Assembly: GCA_964350445.1 (NCBI GenBank) | Contig: CAYGKA010000015.1 | Span: forward strand, 1-64,000 | Reading direction: 5' to 3' | Source: Hwanghaeella sp964350445 | GTDB lineage: Bacteria > Pseudomonadota > Alphaproteobacteria > UBA8366 > Aestuariispiraceae | Length of the DNA stretch: 64,000 nt | Shown here: piece after piece, positions 36,527-46,091 of the stretch | How positions within the stretch are numbered: the first letter of the stretch is position 1 | How the letters are laid out: each line of letters opens with the position of its first letter | Made by a program: the position numbers and the translations under genes | Notes under the pieces: model-generated | Databases searched by the model: none | The model's input: the letters and a program-made list of their open reading frames with translations, nothing else | What the model was told of the DNA's origin: nothing

Positions 36527-39500
36527 CTATTCCGCCGCCGCGGACGGCCGGGCCGGGACAAGATCAAAGCGGTCATCCGTTCCCCGCGCGCCCGGATCCC
36601 GCTCGACCGGCGGACCGTAGCCGCCGCCGCCCGGCGTCAGCATGATCAGGGCGTCGCCCCCTGGCACGATCTGTTTGCCCATGCCACGCAGACGTTGCCC
36701 GGACCGCAGGGAAAGCTGCCCCGCCGCGCCGATACCGCCGCCAGCCCGGCCGCGCGGCGGGTTCTGAATGCGGTCGAACAGGGCGAAAACCGCGAAGGGC
36801 GCGCCTTCGGCGTGTTCGATCTCCATCGCCTGGCCGAGGCCGCCGCGATAAGTGCCGTCACCGCCTGAGCCCGACCGATATTCTTTCCGCCTGAAAATGA
36901 CCGGCGCGATGGTTTCCGTGATCTCGACCGGCGTGCAACGCACGCCCGACGGGAAGGCGGTCGCCGACAGTCCGTCCCGGCCCGGCCGCGCGCCGGTACC
37001 GCCGGAATGGAAGATCATCGCGGTAAAGGGCGTCGCATCGCCATAGTCGGCATCGCCGACAATGCCGTGACCGCCCGACAGCATAGGATTCCACAGTGAC
37101 GATGAGCCTTCCGCCGGGGCGCAGCCCGGCTTTGCCTTGTCGAGGCAGCCGAGCACCACATCGGGCAGCATCTGACCGGTGACATGACGGATGTTCACCG
37201 CCGCAGGCCGCGGCGCGTTCAAGATACAGCCTTCCGGCGCGGTCACCCGAATTGTCCCCAGCGACCCCGCATTGTTCGGTACTTTCGGCCCGACCACGCA
37301 GCGCACCCCGAAGGACGCATAGGCCTGCGTATAGGTCAGCGGCACGTTGATCCCGTAGGCCGACATCGGCGAGGTGCCGTCGAAATCGATCTCGATCCCC
37401 CCCGGCCCGGCGGTGAGCTTGCCGGTCAAGGTCAGGGGACGATCGTATCCATCGACCGTCATGCTGTTCTCATACGTGCCCGCAGGCAGTTCGCCGATCG
37501 CCTCCAGCATCGCGCGGCGCGACGTGTCGATGACGTGATCCGCCATCACGGCCAGATCGCCGAGGTCGAAATCCGCCATCATCTCGTCCAACCGGCGGCA
37601 GCCGATTTCGTTGCAGGTGGCCAGGGAATAAAGATCGCCCACGACCTGAACCGGCTCCCGCACATTGGCACGCACGATTTCCATCACCGGTTCGCAAACC
37701 GCGCCTTTGTCGAAAAATTTCATGATCGGGATGCACAGGCCTTCCTCGAAAACCTGCCCGGCATCGGGCCCGAAACCGCGGCCGCCAATATCGACGACAT
37801 GGACGGTTGAAGCGAACAGCGCGACCGGCTTTCCCTTGCGGAACGCGGGCGTCACGACCGTGAAGTCGAACAGGTGCCCGGTGCCCAGCCAGGGATCGTT
37901 GGTCAGATACACATCCCCTTCCGCCATGGTGTCGATCGGGTATTTCTCCAGGAAAAAGGCGACGGAGGCCGCCATCGCGTTCACATGGCCCGGCGTTCCG
38001 GTGACCGCCTGGGCCAGCATGCGGCCGGCCGGGTCGAATATGCCGGCCGACAGATCGCCCGCCTCCCGGACGGAGGTGGAGAACGCGGTGCGGATCAGCG
38101 CCTGGGCCTGTTCCTCGACGACGGAGATCATCCGATCCCAGACGACCTGCCGCCGAATATCCTCGGCCAAGTCGGATGCCGCGGCCCCGGCATCCGCATC
38201 ACGGCTGAGAACAATATCGCCCATGCCGTTGATGGAAGCCGAGAATCCCGAGGGAACGATGGTCGTCGTCTGATCTTCCACCAGGGCGGCGGGGCCCGAC
38301 AGGGCCGATCCCGGGGCCAAGTCCGCGCGCCTGAACAATTGGGCATCCGCCGGTTTGTCCCCGCGCCCGGGCTGGAGCAAGCCGCGAACACCGTACGCGT
38401 TCGCTTCCATGGTCGCCGAAGAATCACCTGCGCCAGACACGGCCAACTGCGATTCCGATGGGGCCGAAAGGGTCAGCGTCCAGGTCAAGATCTCAACCGC
38501 CAAGCCGGGAACGACCCGCCCGTATTGTTCGCTGTACGCTTTCTCGAATGCGCCGTGCAAACCCTTTTCATCGCCTGCCTTAAACAGCCTCTCCGGCAAA
38601 AGCACTTTGATTTCATGCCCTTGACCCACATACCGCATGAAGGCATGCTTTTGCGTCATGAGAGCGGCATGGGGCGCGCCCAGACGTACAACGTCCTCCG
38701 CCTCTGCGTACATCTCGTCCATCAATCCGTTCGCGGCACCCGCATCGAAATCCGAGAGGCGCATATAGCGGCTGCGCACGACTTCGTACGCGACCGGCGC
38801 CAGCAGGAATCCAAAGGCGGACCCAACCCCCGCATTGCCGGGAATCACCACCTTGTCGATACCGAGCTTTTCGGCCACCCGCGCGGCATGCAGCGGGGCC
38901 GCACCGCCGAAGGCGATCATGGTCCTGTTGGCGATTTCCTTGCCGCGCTCGACCGCGTGGACCCGGGCGGCCGAGGCCATGTTTTCGTCCACGATCTCAA
39001 TCAAGCCCAAAGCCGATCCGCCGGCGGAAAGCGACAGGCGCTCGCCCAGTGCGCTCCTCATCGCGCCTTCGGCCGCGGCCATATCCAATTGCATGCTGCC
39101 GCCCGCAAAATCGGTGGGGTCGATGCGTCCCAACAGCAGATTGGCGTCGGTCACGGTCGGTTTCCCGCCGCCACGGCCATAGCAGGCCGGGCCCGGATCC
39201 GCCCCGGCGCTTTCTGGCCCGACCTGAATCCGCCCCAGGGCGTCGACGCTGGCGATGGACCCTCCGCCAGCCCCGATTTCCACCATCTCCACCACAGGAA
39301 TCTTCACCGGCAGGCCGCTGCCTTTCATGAAACGATGGGTGCGGTCCACCTCGAAACTGCGGGAGAGCAGCGGTTCCCCACCGTCGATCAGGCAGATCTT
39401 GGCCGTGGTGCCGCCCATGTCGAAGGAAAGAACACTGTCCTCGCCCAGGGCCCTGGCGATCGCGGCGGCCAGGATCGCCCCGCCCGCCGGGCCGGATTCC

Positions 39501-40285
39501 ACCAGACGGATCGGGAAATCGGACGCGGTCTTGACCGTCACCAGGCTGCCGCCGCTGGTCATCATCAGGAAGGGGCAAGTGAACCCCCGCGCGGCCAGCC
39601 GCTTTTCGAGATCCGCCAGATAGCGCGCCATCAGCGGTTTCACATAGGCATTCGCGACGGTCGTCGATTGGCGGTCGAACTCGCGCACCTCCGGGCAGAC
39701 CTGAGACGACAGCGACAAGGGCAGATCCGGGTAGGCCTTGGCGACGATTTCCGCCACGCGTTCCTCATGCGCCGGGTTTGCATAGGCGTGCAGCAGGCCG
39801 ATGGAGAGACTTTCGATCCCGTCCGCCGCGATGCGCGGCAGCCAGGCTTCGACGCTTTTCTCGTCCAGCGCAGTCAGCACGTTGCCTTTCCAATCCAGCC
39901 GTTCCATCACCGGCCAGCGTAGGTCGCGCGTCGCCAGCGGTGTCGGCCGTTCGGCATAGAGGTCATATTGGTCGAACCGGTTCTCGTAGGCGATTTCAAG
40001 GGAATCCCGGTGCCCTTCGGAGACGATCAAGGCGGTCTTCGCGCCCTTGCGCTCAATCAACGCGTTGGTGGCGAGCGTGGTACCGTGAATAATAAGATCG
40101 ACTTGACCCGGATCGACCCCGGCCTGGTCCAGCACGGCATTTGCGCCTGTCATGAAACCGTCGGCGGGATTGGCCGGCGTGGTCAGGACCTTTTGCGTCC
40201 AGTGGCCCGACGGTGTTTCGAGCACGATATCCGTGAATGTCCCGCCGATATCGACAGCCAAGCGAATCCGAGCGTTTTCAGCCAT
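36527..40285 (-). CDS. HyuA-HyuB fusion, 5-oxoprolinase / hydantoinase family
   Basis: A 1252-residue fusion of the ATP-dependent hydantoinase A and B families, the layout of eukaryotic-type 5-oxoprolinase, which opens 5-oxoproline to glutamate. The HyuA part (about 1-690) starts RLAVDIGGTFTDIVLETPSG and has SFDMGGTTAKICLIDGGEPL and GAGGGSIASVDALG, the actin-like ATPase motifs. The HyuB part (about 725-1240) starts VVWDRMISVVEEQAQALIRT and has ADVYLTNDPWLGTGH-like residues and VRCTPVEITE. Start: ATG at 40285 with AAAGGGA upstream; ATG 40351 is rejected. The substrate may be another cyclic amide such as a hydantoin or an acetone-carboxylase-type ketone. Confidence 0.88.
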   Translation of the reverse strand: MAENARIRLAVDIGGTFTDIVLETPSGHWTQKVLTTPANPADGFMTGANAVLDQAGVDPGQVDLIIHGTTLATNALIERKGAKTALIVSEGHRDSLEIAYENRFDQYDLYAERPTPLATRDLRWPVMERLDWKGNVLTALDEKSVEAWLPRIAADGIESLSIGLLHAYANPAHEERVAEIVAKAYPDLPLSLSSQVCPEVREFDRQSTTVANAYVKPLMARYLADLEKRLAARGFTCPFLMMTSGGSLVTVKTASDFPIRLVESGPAGGAILAAAIARALGEDSVLSFDMGGTTAKICLIDGGEPLLSRSFEVDRTHRFMKGSGLPVKIPVVEMVEIGAGGGSIASVDALGRIQVGPESAGADPGPACYGRGGGKPTVTDANLLLGRIDPTDFAGGSMQLDMAAAEGAMRSALGERLSLSAGGSALGLIEIVDENMASAARVHAVERGKEIANRTMIAFGGAAPLHAARVAEKLGIDKVVIPGNAGVGSAFGFLLAPVAYEVVRSRYMRLSDFDAGAANGLMDEMYAEAEDVVRLGAPHAALMTQKHAFMRYVGQGHEIKVLLPERLFKAGDEKGLHGAFEKAYSEQYGRVVPGLAVEILTWTLTLSAPSESQLAVSGAGDSSATMEANAYGVRGLLQPGRGDKPADAQLFRRADLAPGSALSGPAALVEDQTTTIVPSGFSASINGMGDIVLSRDADAGAAASDLAEDIRRQVVWDRMISVVEEQAQALIRTAFSTSVREAGDLSAGIFDPAGRMLAQAVTGTPGHVNAMAASVAFFLEKYPIDTMAEGDVYLTNDPWLGTGHLFDFTVVTPAFRKGKPVALFASTVHVVDIGGRGFGPDAGQVFEEGLCIPIMKFFDKGAVCEPVMEIVRANVREPVQVVGDLYSLATCNEIGCRRLDEMMADFDLGDLAVMADHVIDTSRRAMLEAIGELPAGTYENSMTVDGYDRPLTLTGKLTAGPGGIEIDFDGTSPMSAYGINVPLTYTQAYASFGVRCVVGPKVPNNAGSLGTIRVTAPEGCILNAPRPAAVNIRHVTGQMLPDVVLGCLDKAKPGCAPAEGSSSLWNPMLSGGHGIVGDADYGDATPFTAMIFHSGGTGARPGRDGLSATAFPSGVRCTPVEITETIAPVIFRRKEYRSGSGGDGTYRGGLGQAMEIEHAEGAPFAVFALFDRIQNPPRGRAGGGIGAAGQLSLRSGQRLRGMGKQIVPGGDALIMLTPGGGGYGPPVERDPGARGTDDRFDLVPARPSAAAE

Positions 40286-40484
40286 AACAATCCCTTTCAA
40301 TCGACGGGGCGGACGCATGCCGTCCCGGCGATCCTTATCAACCAGATCCAATCAGAAAATGCGTCACGCCCGGCAACAGTTGGCCTACACCGTTCCGATA
40401 CCGGCCCGCCCGCTTCCCCGGACTGTTGCATTTGAAGCCTTTCACCGACAAGGTTGAAGCATCGAATTTTCGCGAAAAGGACCG

Positions 40485-41315
40485 ATGATGAAAATCCGCA
40501 AGCTGCCTCTTGCCGGTCTGCTTGGTTTCTGCGTGGCCTCGCTTCTCGGATCCGGCGCAGCCGGGGGCGCTGCCGCCGCCGATGTCGTCCTGCAACCGCA
40601 TCAGGCGCATTACCGCTTGGAGACCACGGAAGTCCGCATGCCAGGGGCCGGGGCGTCCCTTCCCGGTGAATTCATCGTCCGCCTTCAGAAGCGCTGCACC
40701 GACTGGGTTCTGCTGACGCAATTATCCGTGGGGTTGGAAGTCGCCAACGGGCAGATTCTGGAAATCCAATCGATCGGCGCGGCGGAAGAATCGCTGGACG
40801 GCCGGACAATGACCTTCGAATCCGAATTGCGGATGAACGACAACGTGATCGAAGCCCTGCAGGGGTCCGCGCAGCTCAATGCCGACGGGAGCGGGGGAAC
40901 GGTGACCATCGCCGGACCGGATGCCCAAACCCTGCCCCTGCCGAAGGGAACGGTGTTTTCCGTCACCGCCTTTCACGAGACGGTCGGCAAGATCCTGGCC
41001 GGCGAAAAGATTGTCAGTTACATCCTGTTCGACGGATCGACGCCGGAACCGATCCGTGGAACCGACGTGGTCGTCGGCCCCGCCAAGCCGATGGAAACCT
41101 TGCCGGAAGGCGATACCGACCTGATCACCGGGCCCGGCTGGCAGGTGGTGACGTCCTTCTACGGGCTGAACGACACTGACTCCCAGCCCTTGGTCACCAA
41201 TACCGCCCATGTCCACGCCAATGGGGTTACGACAAGGATATCGCTCGATATCGGTCTTGCGGTGACAGAAGGCACCTTGACCTTGGTCCAATCCCTGCCT
41301 GAACCTGCCTGCTGA
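40485..41315 (+). CDS. eipB: EipB-family periplasmic envelope integrity protein (DUF1849)
   Basis: A 276-residue protein with a signal peptide (to about GAAAADV) and the DUF1849/EipB pattern: QPHQAHYRLETTEVR, LQKRCTDWVLLTQLSVGL, ESELRMNDNVIEALQGSAQL, LPKGTVFSVTAFHETVGKIL. Brucella EipB folds as a beta-spiral and needs one conserved disulfide. Here the mature protein has only two cysteines, C71 (KRCTDW) and the last residue C276 (PEPAC), fitting that bond. EipB supports outer-membrane integrity and binds a TPR lipoprotein partner. The ATG at 40485 is preceded by an AAAAGGA stretch; ATG 40488 is equally possible. Confidence 0.92.
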   Translation: MMKIRKLPLAGLLGFCVASLLGSGAAGGAAAADVVLQPHQAHYRLETTEVRMPGAGASLPGEFIVRLQKRCTDWVLLTQLSVGLEVANGQILEIQSIGAAEESLDGRTMTFESELRMNDNVIEALQGSAQLNADGSGGTVTIAGPDAQTLPLPKGTVFSVTAFHETVGKILAGEKIVSYILFDGSTPEPIRGTDVVVGPAKPMETLPEGDTDLITGPGWQVVTSFYGLNDTDSQPLVTNTAHVHANGVTTRISLDIGLAVTEGTLTLVQSLPEPAC

Positions 41316-41385
41316 GGGTTTCCAGACCCACTTCCCGTCGGCCCGACCGTCCGGCCCGTCAACCGTGAGAACAAGAGATATCGTC

Positions 41386-42762
41386 ATGGATTGCTTCGCC
41401 GCAAAAGCCAACAAAACGACCGTCACCCTGATCCCCGTCTCGGAGGACGGTTTCAAGGAATGGGCCGAACTGCGCCCGGCGACGGAAAAGGAGTGGATCG
41501 AGGCGAACAAGTACAAGGCCGCGCCGGGATCTGTTCTGATGATCCCCGGTCAGGCAGGCCGCCCGGGCGAGGCCCTTGTGGGTGTCGCCAAGGACGAACC
41601 CGACAAATGGAGTTGGGGCGCGGCCGCGACCCGGCTGCCGGAAGGACGCTATGCCCTGCAGAAGGGAATGGAGACGGAATTCGCGGAGGCGGCCGGTCTG
41701 GGTTGGGCGCTGGGAAGTTATCGTTTCGACCGATACGCGAAGAAGGGCGTGCCCGTCTCGAAGCTGGTTCTGCCGGGTTCCGCCGACCGCAAACGGGTCG
41801 AGGAAACGGCGAAGGCAATCTATCTGGTGCGCGATTTGATCAATACCCCGGCATCCGACATGGGCCCCGGCGAGTTGGCGCATGAAGCCCGAAAAGTCGC
41901 GCGTGATTTCAAATGCAAGTTCGACGTCACGGTCGGCGACGATCTGCTGTCCGAGAACTATCCGATGGTGCACGCGGTCGGCCGCGCCTCCACCCGTGCG
42001 CCGCGCCTGATCGACATGTCCTGGGGCAAGTCCAAGCACCCGAAAGTGACGCTGATCGGCAAGGGCGTGTGCTTCGATTCCGGCGGACTGGACCTGAAAC
42101 CCTCCGGCGGCATGTTGATGATGAAGAAGGATATGGGCGGGGCGGCGCAGGTCCTGGGGCTGGCCCATATGATCATGGCGGCGGACCTTCCGGTGCGGTT
42201 GCGGGTTCTGATCCCCGCGGTGGAAAACAGCGTTTCCGGCGACGCGTTCCGCCCGCTGGACGTGTTGTCCACCCGCAAGGGCATCACGGTCGAGGTCGGC
42301 AACACGGATGCGGAAGGGCGCCTGGTCCTCGCCGATGCGATCACGGCCGCGCTGGAAGACGACCCCGATCTGTTGGTCGATTTTGCGACCCTGACCGGTG
42401 CGGCGCGCGTTGCCGTCGGGACGGAGATCGCCGCTTATTTCTGTTCCGACGACGGCTTGGCCGGCGAACTCGAAGCCTCCGCCAAGGCCGAAGACGATCC
42501 GGTCTGGCGCCTGCCGCTGCACGCCCCTTACCGAAAGCTGCTGGACAGCAAGGTCGCCGATATCAGCAGCACCGGCACCGGCGGGTTCGCGGGCGCAACG
42601 ACCGCCGCGCTCTTCCTGCTGGAATTCGCCGGCGCCAAGACGCCCTGGATCCATTTCGATATCATGGCCTGGAACAACACCACCCGGCCCGGTCGCCCGG
42701 AAGGCGGCGAGGCGATGGGCATCCGTGCGATGTTCGACACGATAAAGCGGCGGTTTGCATAA
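41386..42762 (+). CDS. Leucyl aminopeptidase family protein (M17)
   Basis: A 458-residue metallopeptidase of family M17, which removes N-terminal residues from peptides. The N-terminal half is divergent. The catalytic half has the metal-site blocks LIGKGVCFDSGGLDLKPSGG, MMKKDMGGAA and the family signature NTDAEGRLVLADAI. The DSGG and NTDAEGR residues bind two metals, and the MMKKDMGG lysine is at the active site. The start ATG at 41386 (MDCFAAKAN) sits 9 bases after AAGAGA; GTG at 41365 would add 7 residues. It follows eipB by 70 bases. Confidence 0.94.
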   Translation: MDCFAAKANKTTVTLIPVSEDGFKEWAELRPATEKEWIEANKYKAAPGSVLMIPGQAGRPGEALVGVAKDEPDKWSWGAAATRLPEGRYALQKGMETEFAEAAGLGWALGSYRFDRYAKKGVPVSKLVLPGSADRKRVEETAKAIYLVRDLINTPASDMGPGELAHEARKVARDFKCKFDVTVGDDLLSENYPMVHAVGRASTRAPRLIDMSWGKSKHPKVTLIGKGVCFDSGGLDLKPSGGMLMMKKDMGGAAQVLGLAHMIMAADLPVRLRVLIPAVENSVSGDAFRPLDVLSTRKGITVEVGNTDAEGRLVLADAITAALEDDPDLLVDFATLTGAARVAVGTEIAAYFCSDDGLAGELEASAKAEDDPVWRLPLHAPYRKLLDSKVADISSTGTGGFAGATTAALFLLEFAGAKTPWIHFDIMAWNNTTRPGRPEGGEAMGIRAMFDTIKRRFA

Positions 42763-42987
42763 CGCTCGTCTGATCGAGGTTCAGGAAAATCCGACCCGCC
42801 ACGGGCCTCTCTTGGACCCCGCCCCTTGTCATGAGTGGCGAGTCGATGGATAGTCGGGATATTCGGAACGGATACGAAACAAATATGCCGTTCCGCCCGC
42901 CGTTTCCGTTCCCTGGTTTTGCCCCGGTATAGTCATGGGGCGCTCGGGGAAGGCCGGGGGATTTCGCATCAACCGCCAGCGATAGTG

Positions 42988-43326
42988 ATGGAATTGACGC
43001 CCAATCAAGCCTTGGAAATCTGGCGCGGCGCTATTGTCGAAAGCGTTCGGCGGGATTCGCCGGACCTGTCCGCCCGGCAGATGGCGGTGCTGACGACGGT
43101 GTACCTGCAGCCTTCGCCGCATACGGTTCGGGGCTTGGCGGAGTCGCTGAACATCTCCAAACCCGCCGTGACGCGGGCGCTGGACCGGTTGTCGGAACTT
43201 GGACTGGTGCGGCGCAAGCCCGATGAGGAGGACCGGCGGTCCGTCCTGATCCAGCGGACGGTGAAAGGCTCCGTCTACCTGACCGAATTCGCCGAGTTGA
43301 TCATCGAGGCGGCCAAGGCGGACTAG
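42988..43326 (+). CDS. Short MarR-type winged-helix regulator
   Basis: A 112-residue protein: N-terminal helix, then a winged helix-turn-helix LSARQMAVLTTVYLQPSPHT, VRGLAESLNISKPAVTRALD, RLSELGLVRRKPDEEDRRSV. This is the MarR core with the DDRR-type wing (DEEDRRS). It is shorter than most MarR proteins, with reduced dimerisation helices. The ATG at 42988 fits the first helix; upstream in-frame residues are random-looking. It converges on yejF 11 bases away. The target is unknown. Confidence 0.8.
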   Translation: MELTPNQALEIWRGAIVESVRRDSPDLSARQMAVLTTVYLQPSPHTVRGLAESLNISKPAVTRALDRLSELGLVRRKPDEEDRRSVLIQRTVKGSVYLTEFAELIIEAAKAD

Positions 43327-43337
43327 AGCCGGCCTTC

Positions 43338-44981
43338 CTACATCGAGACGACACCGGATTCGACCGCTTCCATCCGGAACGCAGCCGCCATCAGCGCCTT
43401 GGTATAGGACGTGCCGGGATTGTCGAAAATCTCCTCCGCCGGGCCGTGTTCCACGACCTTGCCGTCCCGCATCACCAAGACCGTATCGGCCATGGCGCGC
43501 ACGACTTTCAGGTCGTGGCTGATGAACATATAGGCCAGCTTGTAGCGTTGCTGCAGGTCTTTCAGCAAATCGACGATCTGCGTCTGAACCGACATGTCGA
43601 GCGCCGAGGTCGGCTCGTCCAACACGATGAAACGCGGCTTCAGGACAAGGGCGCGGGCAATGGCGATGCGCTGCCGCTGCCCACCGGAAAATTCATGCGG
43701 ATAGCGATGACGCGATTCCGGGTCCAGACCCACGTCCCGCAGCCCCTCGATGACCAGCTTTTCGCGCCCTTCCGCGTCATTGCCCAGGCCATGGACCTTC
43801 AACCCTTCCTCGACGATTTCACCGACCGACATGCGCGGACTGAGACTCCCATAGGGGTCCTGAAAGACGACCTGCATTTCCCGCCGCAACGGCCGCAGTT
43901 CCTTGTTGGAAAGGCCGCGCAGGTCATGCCCTTCGAAGGCGATGGCGCCGTCGGCCTGCTGCAGGCGCAGCAAGGCCATGCCGAGGGTCGTCTTGCCGGA
44001 CCCCGATTCACCGACGACACCCACCGTCTGGCCTTCTCGGATCGTGATGTCGATGCCGTCGACCGCCTTGATATGATCAACGGTGCGCCGGAAGACGCCG
44101 GATTTGATCGGGAACCAGACCTTGACCTGTTCGCCCGCCATGACGATCGGGGCCGTCTCCGGGACCGGGGCCTTGCGTCCCTTGGGCTGGGCCGCCAACA
44201 GTCGTTTCGTATAAGCATCCTGCGGGTTGTCGAACACGTCGGTCACGCTTCCTTGTTCGACGACTCGCCCCTCGTTCATCACGCAGACCCTGTCAGCGAC
44301 GCGCCGCACGATGCCCAGGTCATGGGTAATGAACAGCATCGCCATGTCGAACCTGTCCTTCAGATCCTGCAGCAGTTTCAGGATTTGTGCCTGGATCGTC
44401 ACGTCCAGCGCCGTCGTCGGTTCGTCGGCGATCAACAGTTCCGGTTCGTTGGCCAGCGCCATGGCGATCATCACGCGCTGCCGCTGGCCGCCGGACAATT
44501 CGTGCGGGAAGGCGTTCAGGCGTTTTTCCGGGTCCTTTATTCCCACCAGATCCATCAGTTCCAGCACCCGGGGTCGAGCTTCCGTCTGCGACATCCCCTT
44601 ATGGATGACCAAAGGTTCGCGGATCTGCTTTTCCACCGTGTGCAGCGGATTGAGGGAGGTCATCGGCTCCTGGAAGATCATCGAGATACGATTGCCGCGC
44701 ACCTTCCGGAGGTCGGGTTCGGAAGCCGCCATCAATTCGGCTCCGCCGAAGGTGATCGAGCCGGACGGATGATAGGCCGCCGGATAGGGCAGCAACTGCA
44801 GGATCGAGAGCGCGGTGACGGATTTCCCGGAACCGGACTCGCCGACCAGGGCGAGTGTCTCCCCCTTCCGCAGGTCGAAGGAGACATTCCGCACCGCTTC
44901 GATATCGCCATCCGATCCGCGGAAATTCACCGAAAGATCGGAAATTGAAAGCAAAGGCCCGGTTGGCTTGGACTCGGTCAT
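43338..44981 (-). CDS. yejF: Peptide ABC transporter, fused dual ATPase YejF
   Basis: A 547-residue fusion of two OppD/OppF-type ATPases. Each half has Walker A (ALVGESGSGKS and GVVGESGSGKTTL), signature (LSGGQRQRV and FSGGQRQRI) and Walker B (LLIADEPTTALD, FIVLDEPTSALD). The fused form is the hallmark of YejF, which powers the YejABEF importer of peptides and microcin C-type peptide-nucleotides. It is the last gene after yejA, yejB and yejE, 51 bases after yejE. The fold and order make the call firm; the natural peptide here is unknown. Confidence 0.96.
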   Translation of the reverse strand: MTESKPTGPLLSISDLSVNFRGSDGDIEAVRNVSFDLRKGETLALVGESGSGKSVTALSILQLLPYPAAYHPSGSITFGGAELMAASEPDLRKVRGNRISMIFQEPMTSLNPLHTVEKQIREPLVIHKGMSQTEARPRVLELMDLVGIKDPEKRLNAFPHELSGGQRQRVMIAMALANEPELLIADEPTTALDVTIQAQILKLLQDLKDRFDMAMLFITHDLGIVRRVADRVCVMNEGRVVEQGSVTDVFDNPQDAYTKRLLAAQPKGRKAPVPETAPIVMAGEQVKVWFPIKSGVFRRTVDHIKAVDGIDITIREGQTVGVVGESGSGKTTLGMALLRLQQADGAIAFEGHDLRGLSNKELRPLRREMQVVFQDPYGSLSPRMSVGEIVEEGLKVHGLGNDAEGREKLVIEGLRDVGLDPESRHRYPHEFSGGQRQRIAIARALVLKPRFIVLDEPTSALDMSVQTQIVDLLKDLQQRYKLAYMFISHDLKVVRAMADTVLVMRDGKVVEHGPAEEIFDNPGTSYTKALMAAAFRMEAVESGVVSM

Positions 44982-45032
44982 TCGGTCATCTCACTTCTGC
45001 ACCTTTAGTCGTGCGCCGGCACTCATGCGCCT

Positions 45033-46085
45033 TCATTCGTGAACTTTTCGAGGATCGAAGGCGTCGCGCACAGCCTCGCCAATAAACACCAGCAGGGTCA
45101 ACATTGCACCGACCGTGACGAAGGCGGTTATGCCGAGCCACGGAGCCTGCAGATTTTCTTTCCCCTGTTTCAGCAACTCCCCGAGCGAGGGTGAGCCTGG
45201 CGGCAGACCGAAACCGAGGAAATCCAGCGAGGCGAGCGACACCACCGCGCCGCTGAGGACGAACGGAAGATAGGTCAAAGTGGCCACCATCGCATTGGGA
45301 AGGATGTGCCGCGCCATGATCACCGGATTGGATACGCCAAGCGCGCGGGACGCTTTCACGAAATCCAGGTTCCGGGCGCGAAGAGTCTCCGCTCGGACGA
45401 GCCCGACAAGGGCGGTCCAACCGAAGGCGACCATGATCCCCAGGAGCCACCAGAAGGTCGGCGTCACGATGCTGGCTAAGATGATCAACAGGTAGAGCGT
45501 CGGCAGGCTGGTCCAGATTTCAATGAACCGCTGGCCCAGCAGGTCGTACAATCCGCCGAAAAACCCTTGGGTCAGGCCGGCGGCTATTCCGATCGCGCTG
45601 CTGACGGCGGCAAAGGCCAGCCCGAAAAGGACCGAGATACGGAACCCATAGATCGTTCGTGCCATGACATCCCGGGCTTGGTCGTCGGTTCCCAGCCAAT
45701 GCGCGGAATCAGGCGGCGTCGGCGCCGGACTGCCCAGATTCAACACCTGGGTGCCGTAGCTGTATTCGATCAGCGGCCATACGATCCATCCCTTTTCGCG
45801 AATCAGGGATTGAACTTCCGGATCCTTGTATTCGGCTTCCGTCTCGAAAAACCCGCCATACTCCGTTTCCGGCACCGCTTCCAGGACGGGGACATAGTAA
45901 TGGCCATCGAAGGACACCAGGATCGGTTTGTCATTGGCGATGAATTCCGCGAACAGGGACAGCACGAAAAGGATCATGAATATCCAGAACGACCACCATC
46001 CGCGCCGGTTGGCCCGAAAGGCGTGCAGTCTGCGCTGTGTTACCGGCGTCAGTCCAAACATGCGGCTGTGTTTCTTTTGCACCAT
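45033..46085 (-). CDS. yejE: Peptide ABC transporter permease YejE
   Basis: A 350-residue inner-membrane permease of the OppC/DppC type. It begins with a long cytosolic leader (TPVTQRRLHAFRANRRGWWS) and first helix, then a large periplasmic loop with the YejE-specific block YEYGTQVLN-like residues (IEYSYGTQVLNLGSPAPTPP), and the DQARDVMARTIYGFRISVLF entry to the permease core. The EAA loop reads EAA-like VRAETLRARNLDFVKASRAL. It is paired with yejB, six bases upstream of it in transcription order. Confidence 0.95.
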   Translation of the reverse strand: MVQKKHSRMFGLTPVTQRRLHAFRANRRGWWSFWIFMILFVLSLFAEFIANDKPILVSFDGHYYVPVLEAVPETEYGGFFETEAEYKDPEVQSLIREKGWIVWPLIEYSYGTQVLNLGSPAPTPPDSAHWLGTDDQARDVMARTIYGFRISVLFGLAFAAVSSAIGIAAGLTQGFFGGLYDLLGQRFIEIWTSLPTLYLLIILASIVTPTFWWLLGIMVAFGWTALVGLVRAETLRARNLDFVKASRALGVSNPVIMARHILPNAMVATLTYLPFVLSGAVVSLASLDFLGFGLPPGSPSLGELLKQGKENLQAPWLGITAFVTVGAMLTLLVFIGEAVRDAFDPRKVHE

Positions 46086-46091
46086 GCCGCC

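Noticed and set aside
37874..39922. 682-codon open frame opposite the HyuA-HyuB fusion
   Set aside because: Composition is that of an antisense frame, with no domain pattern; the fusion is well conserved.
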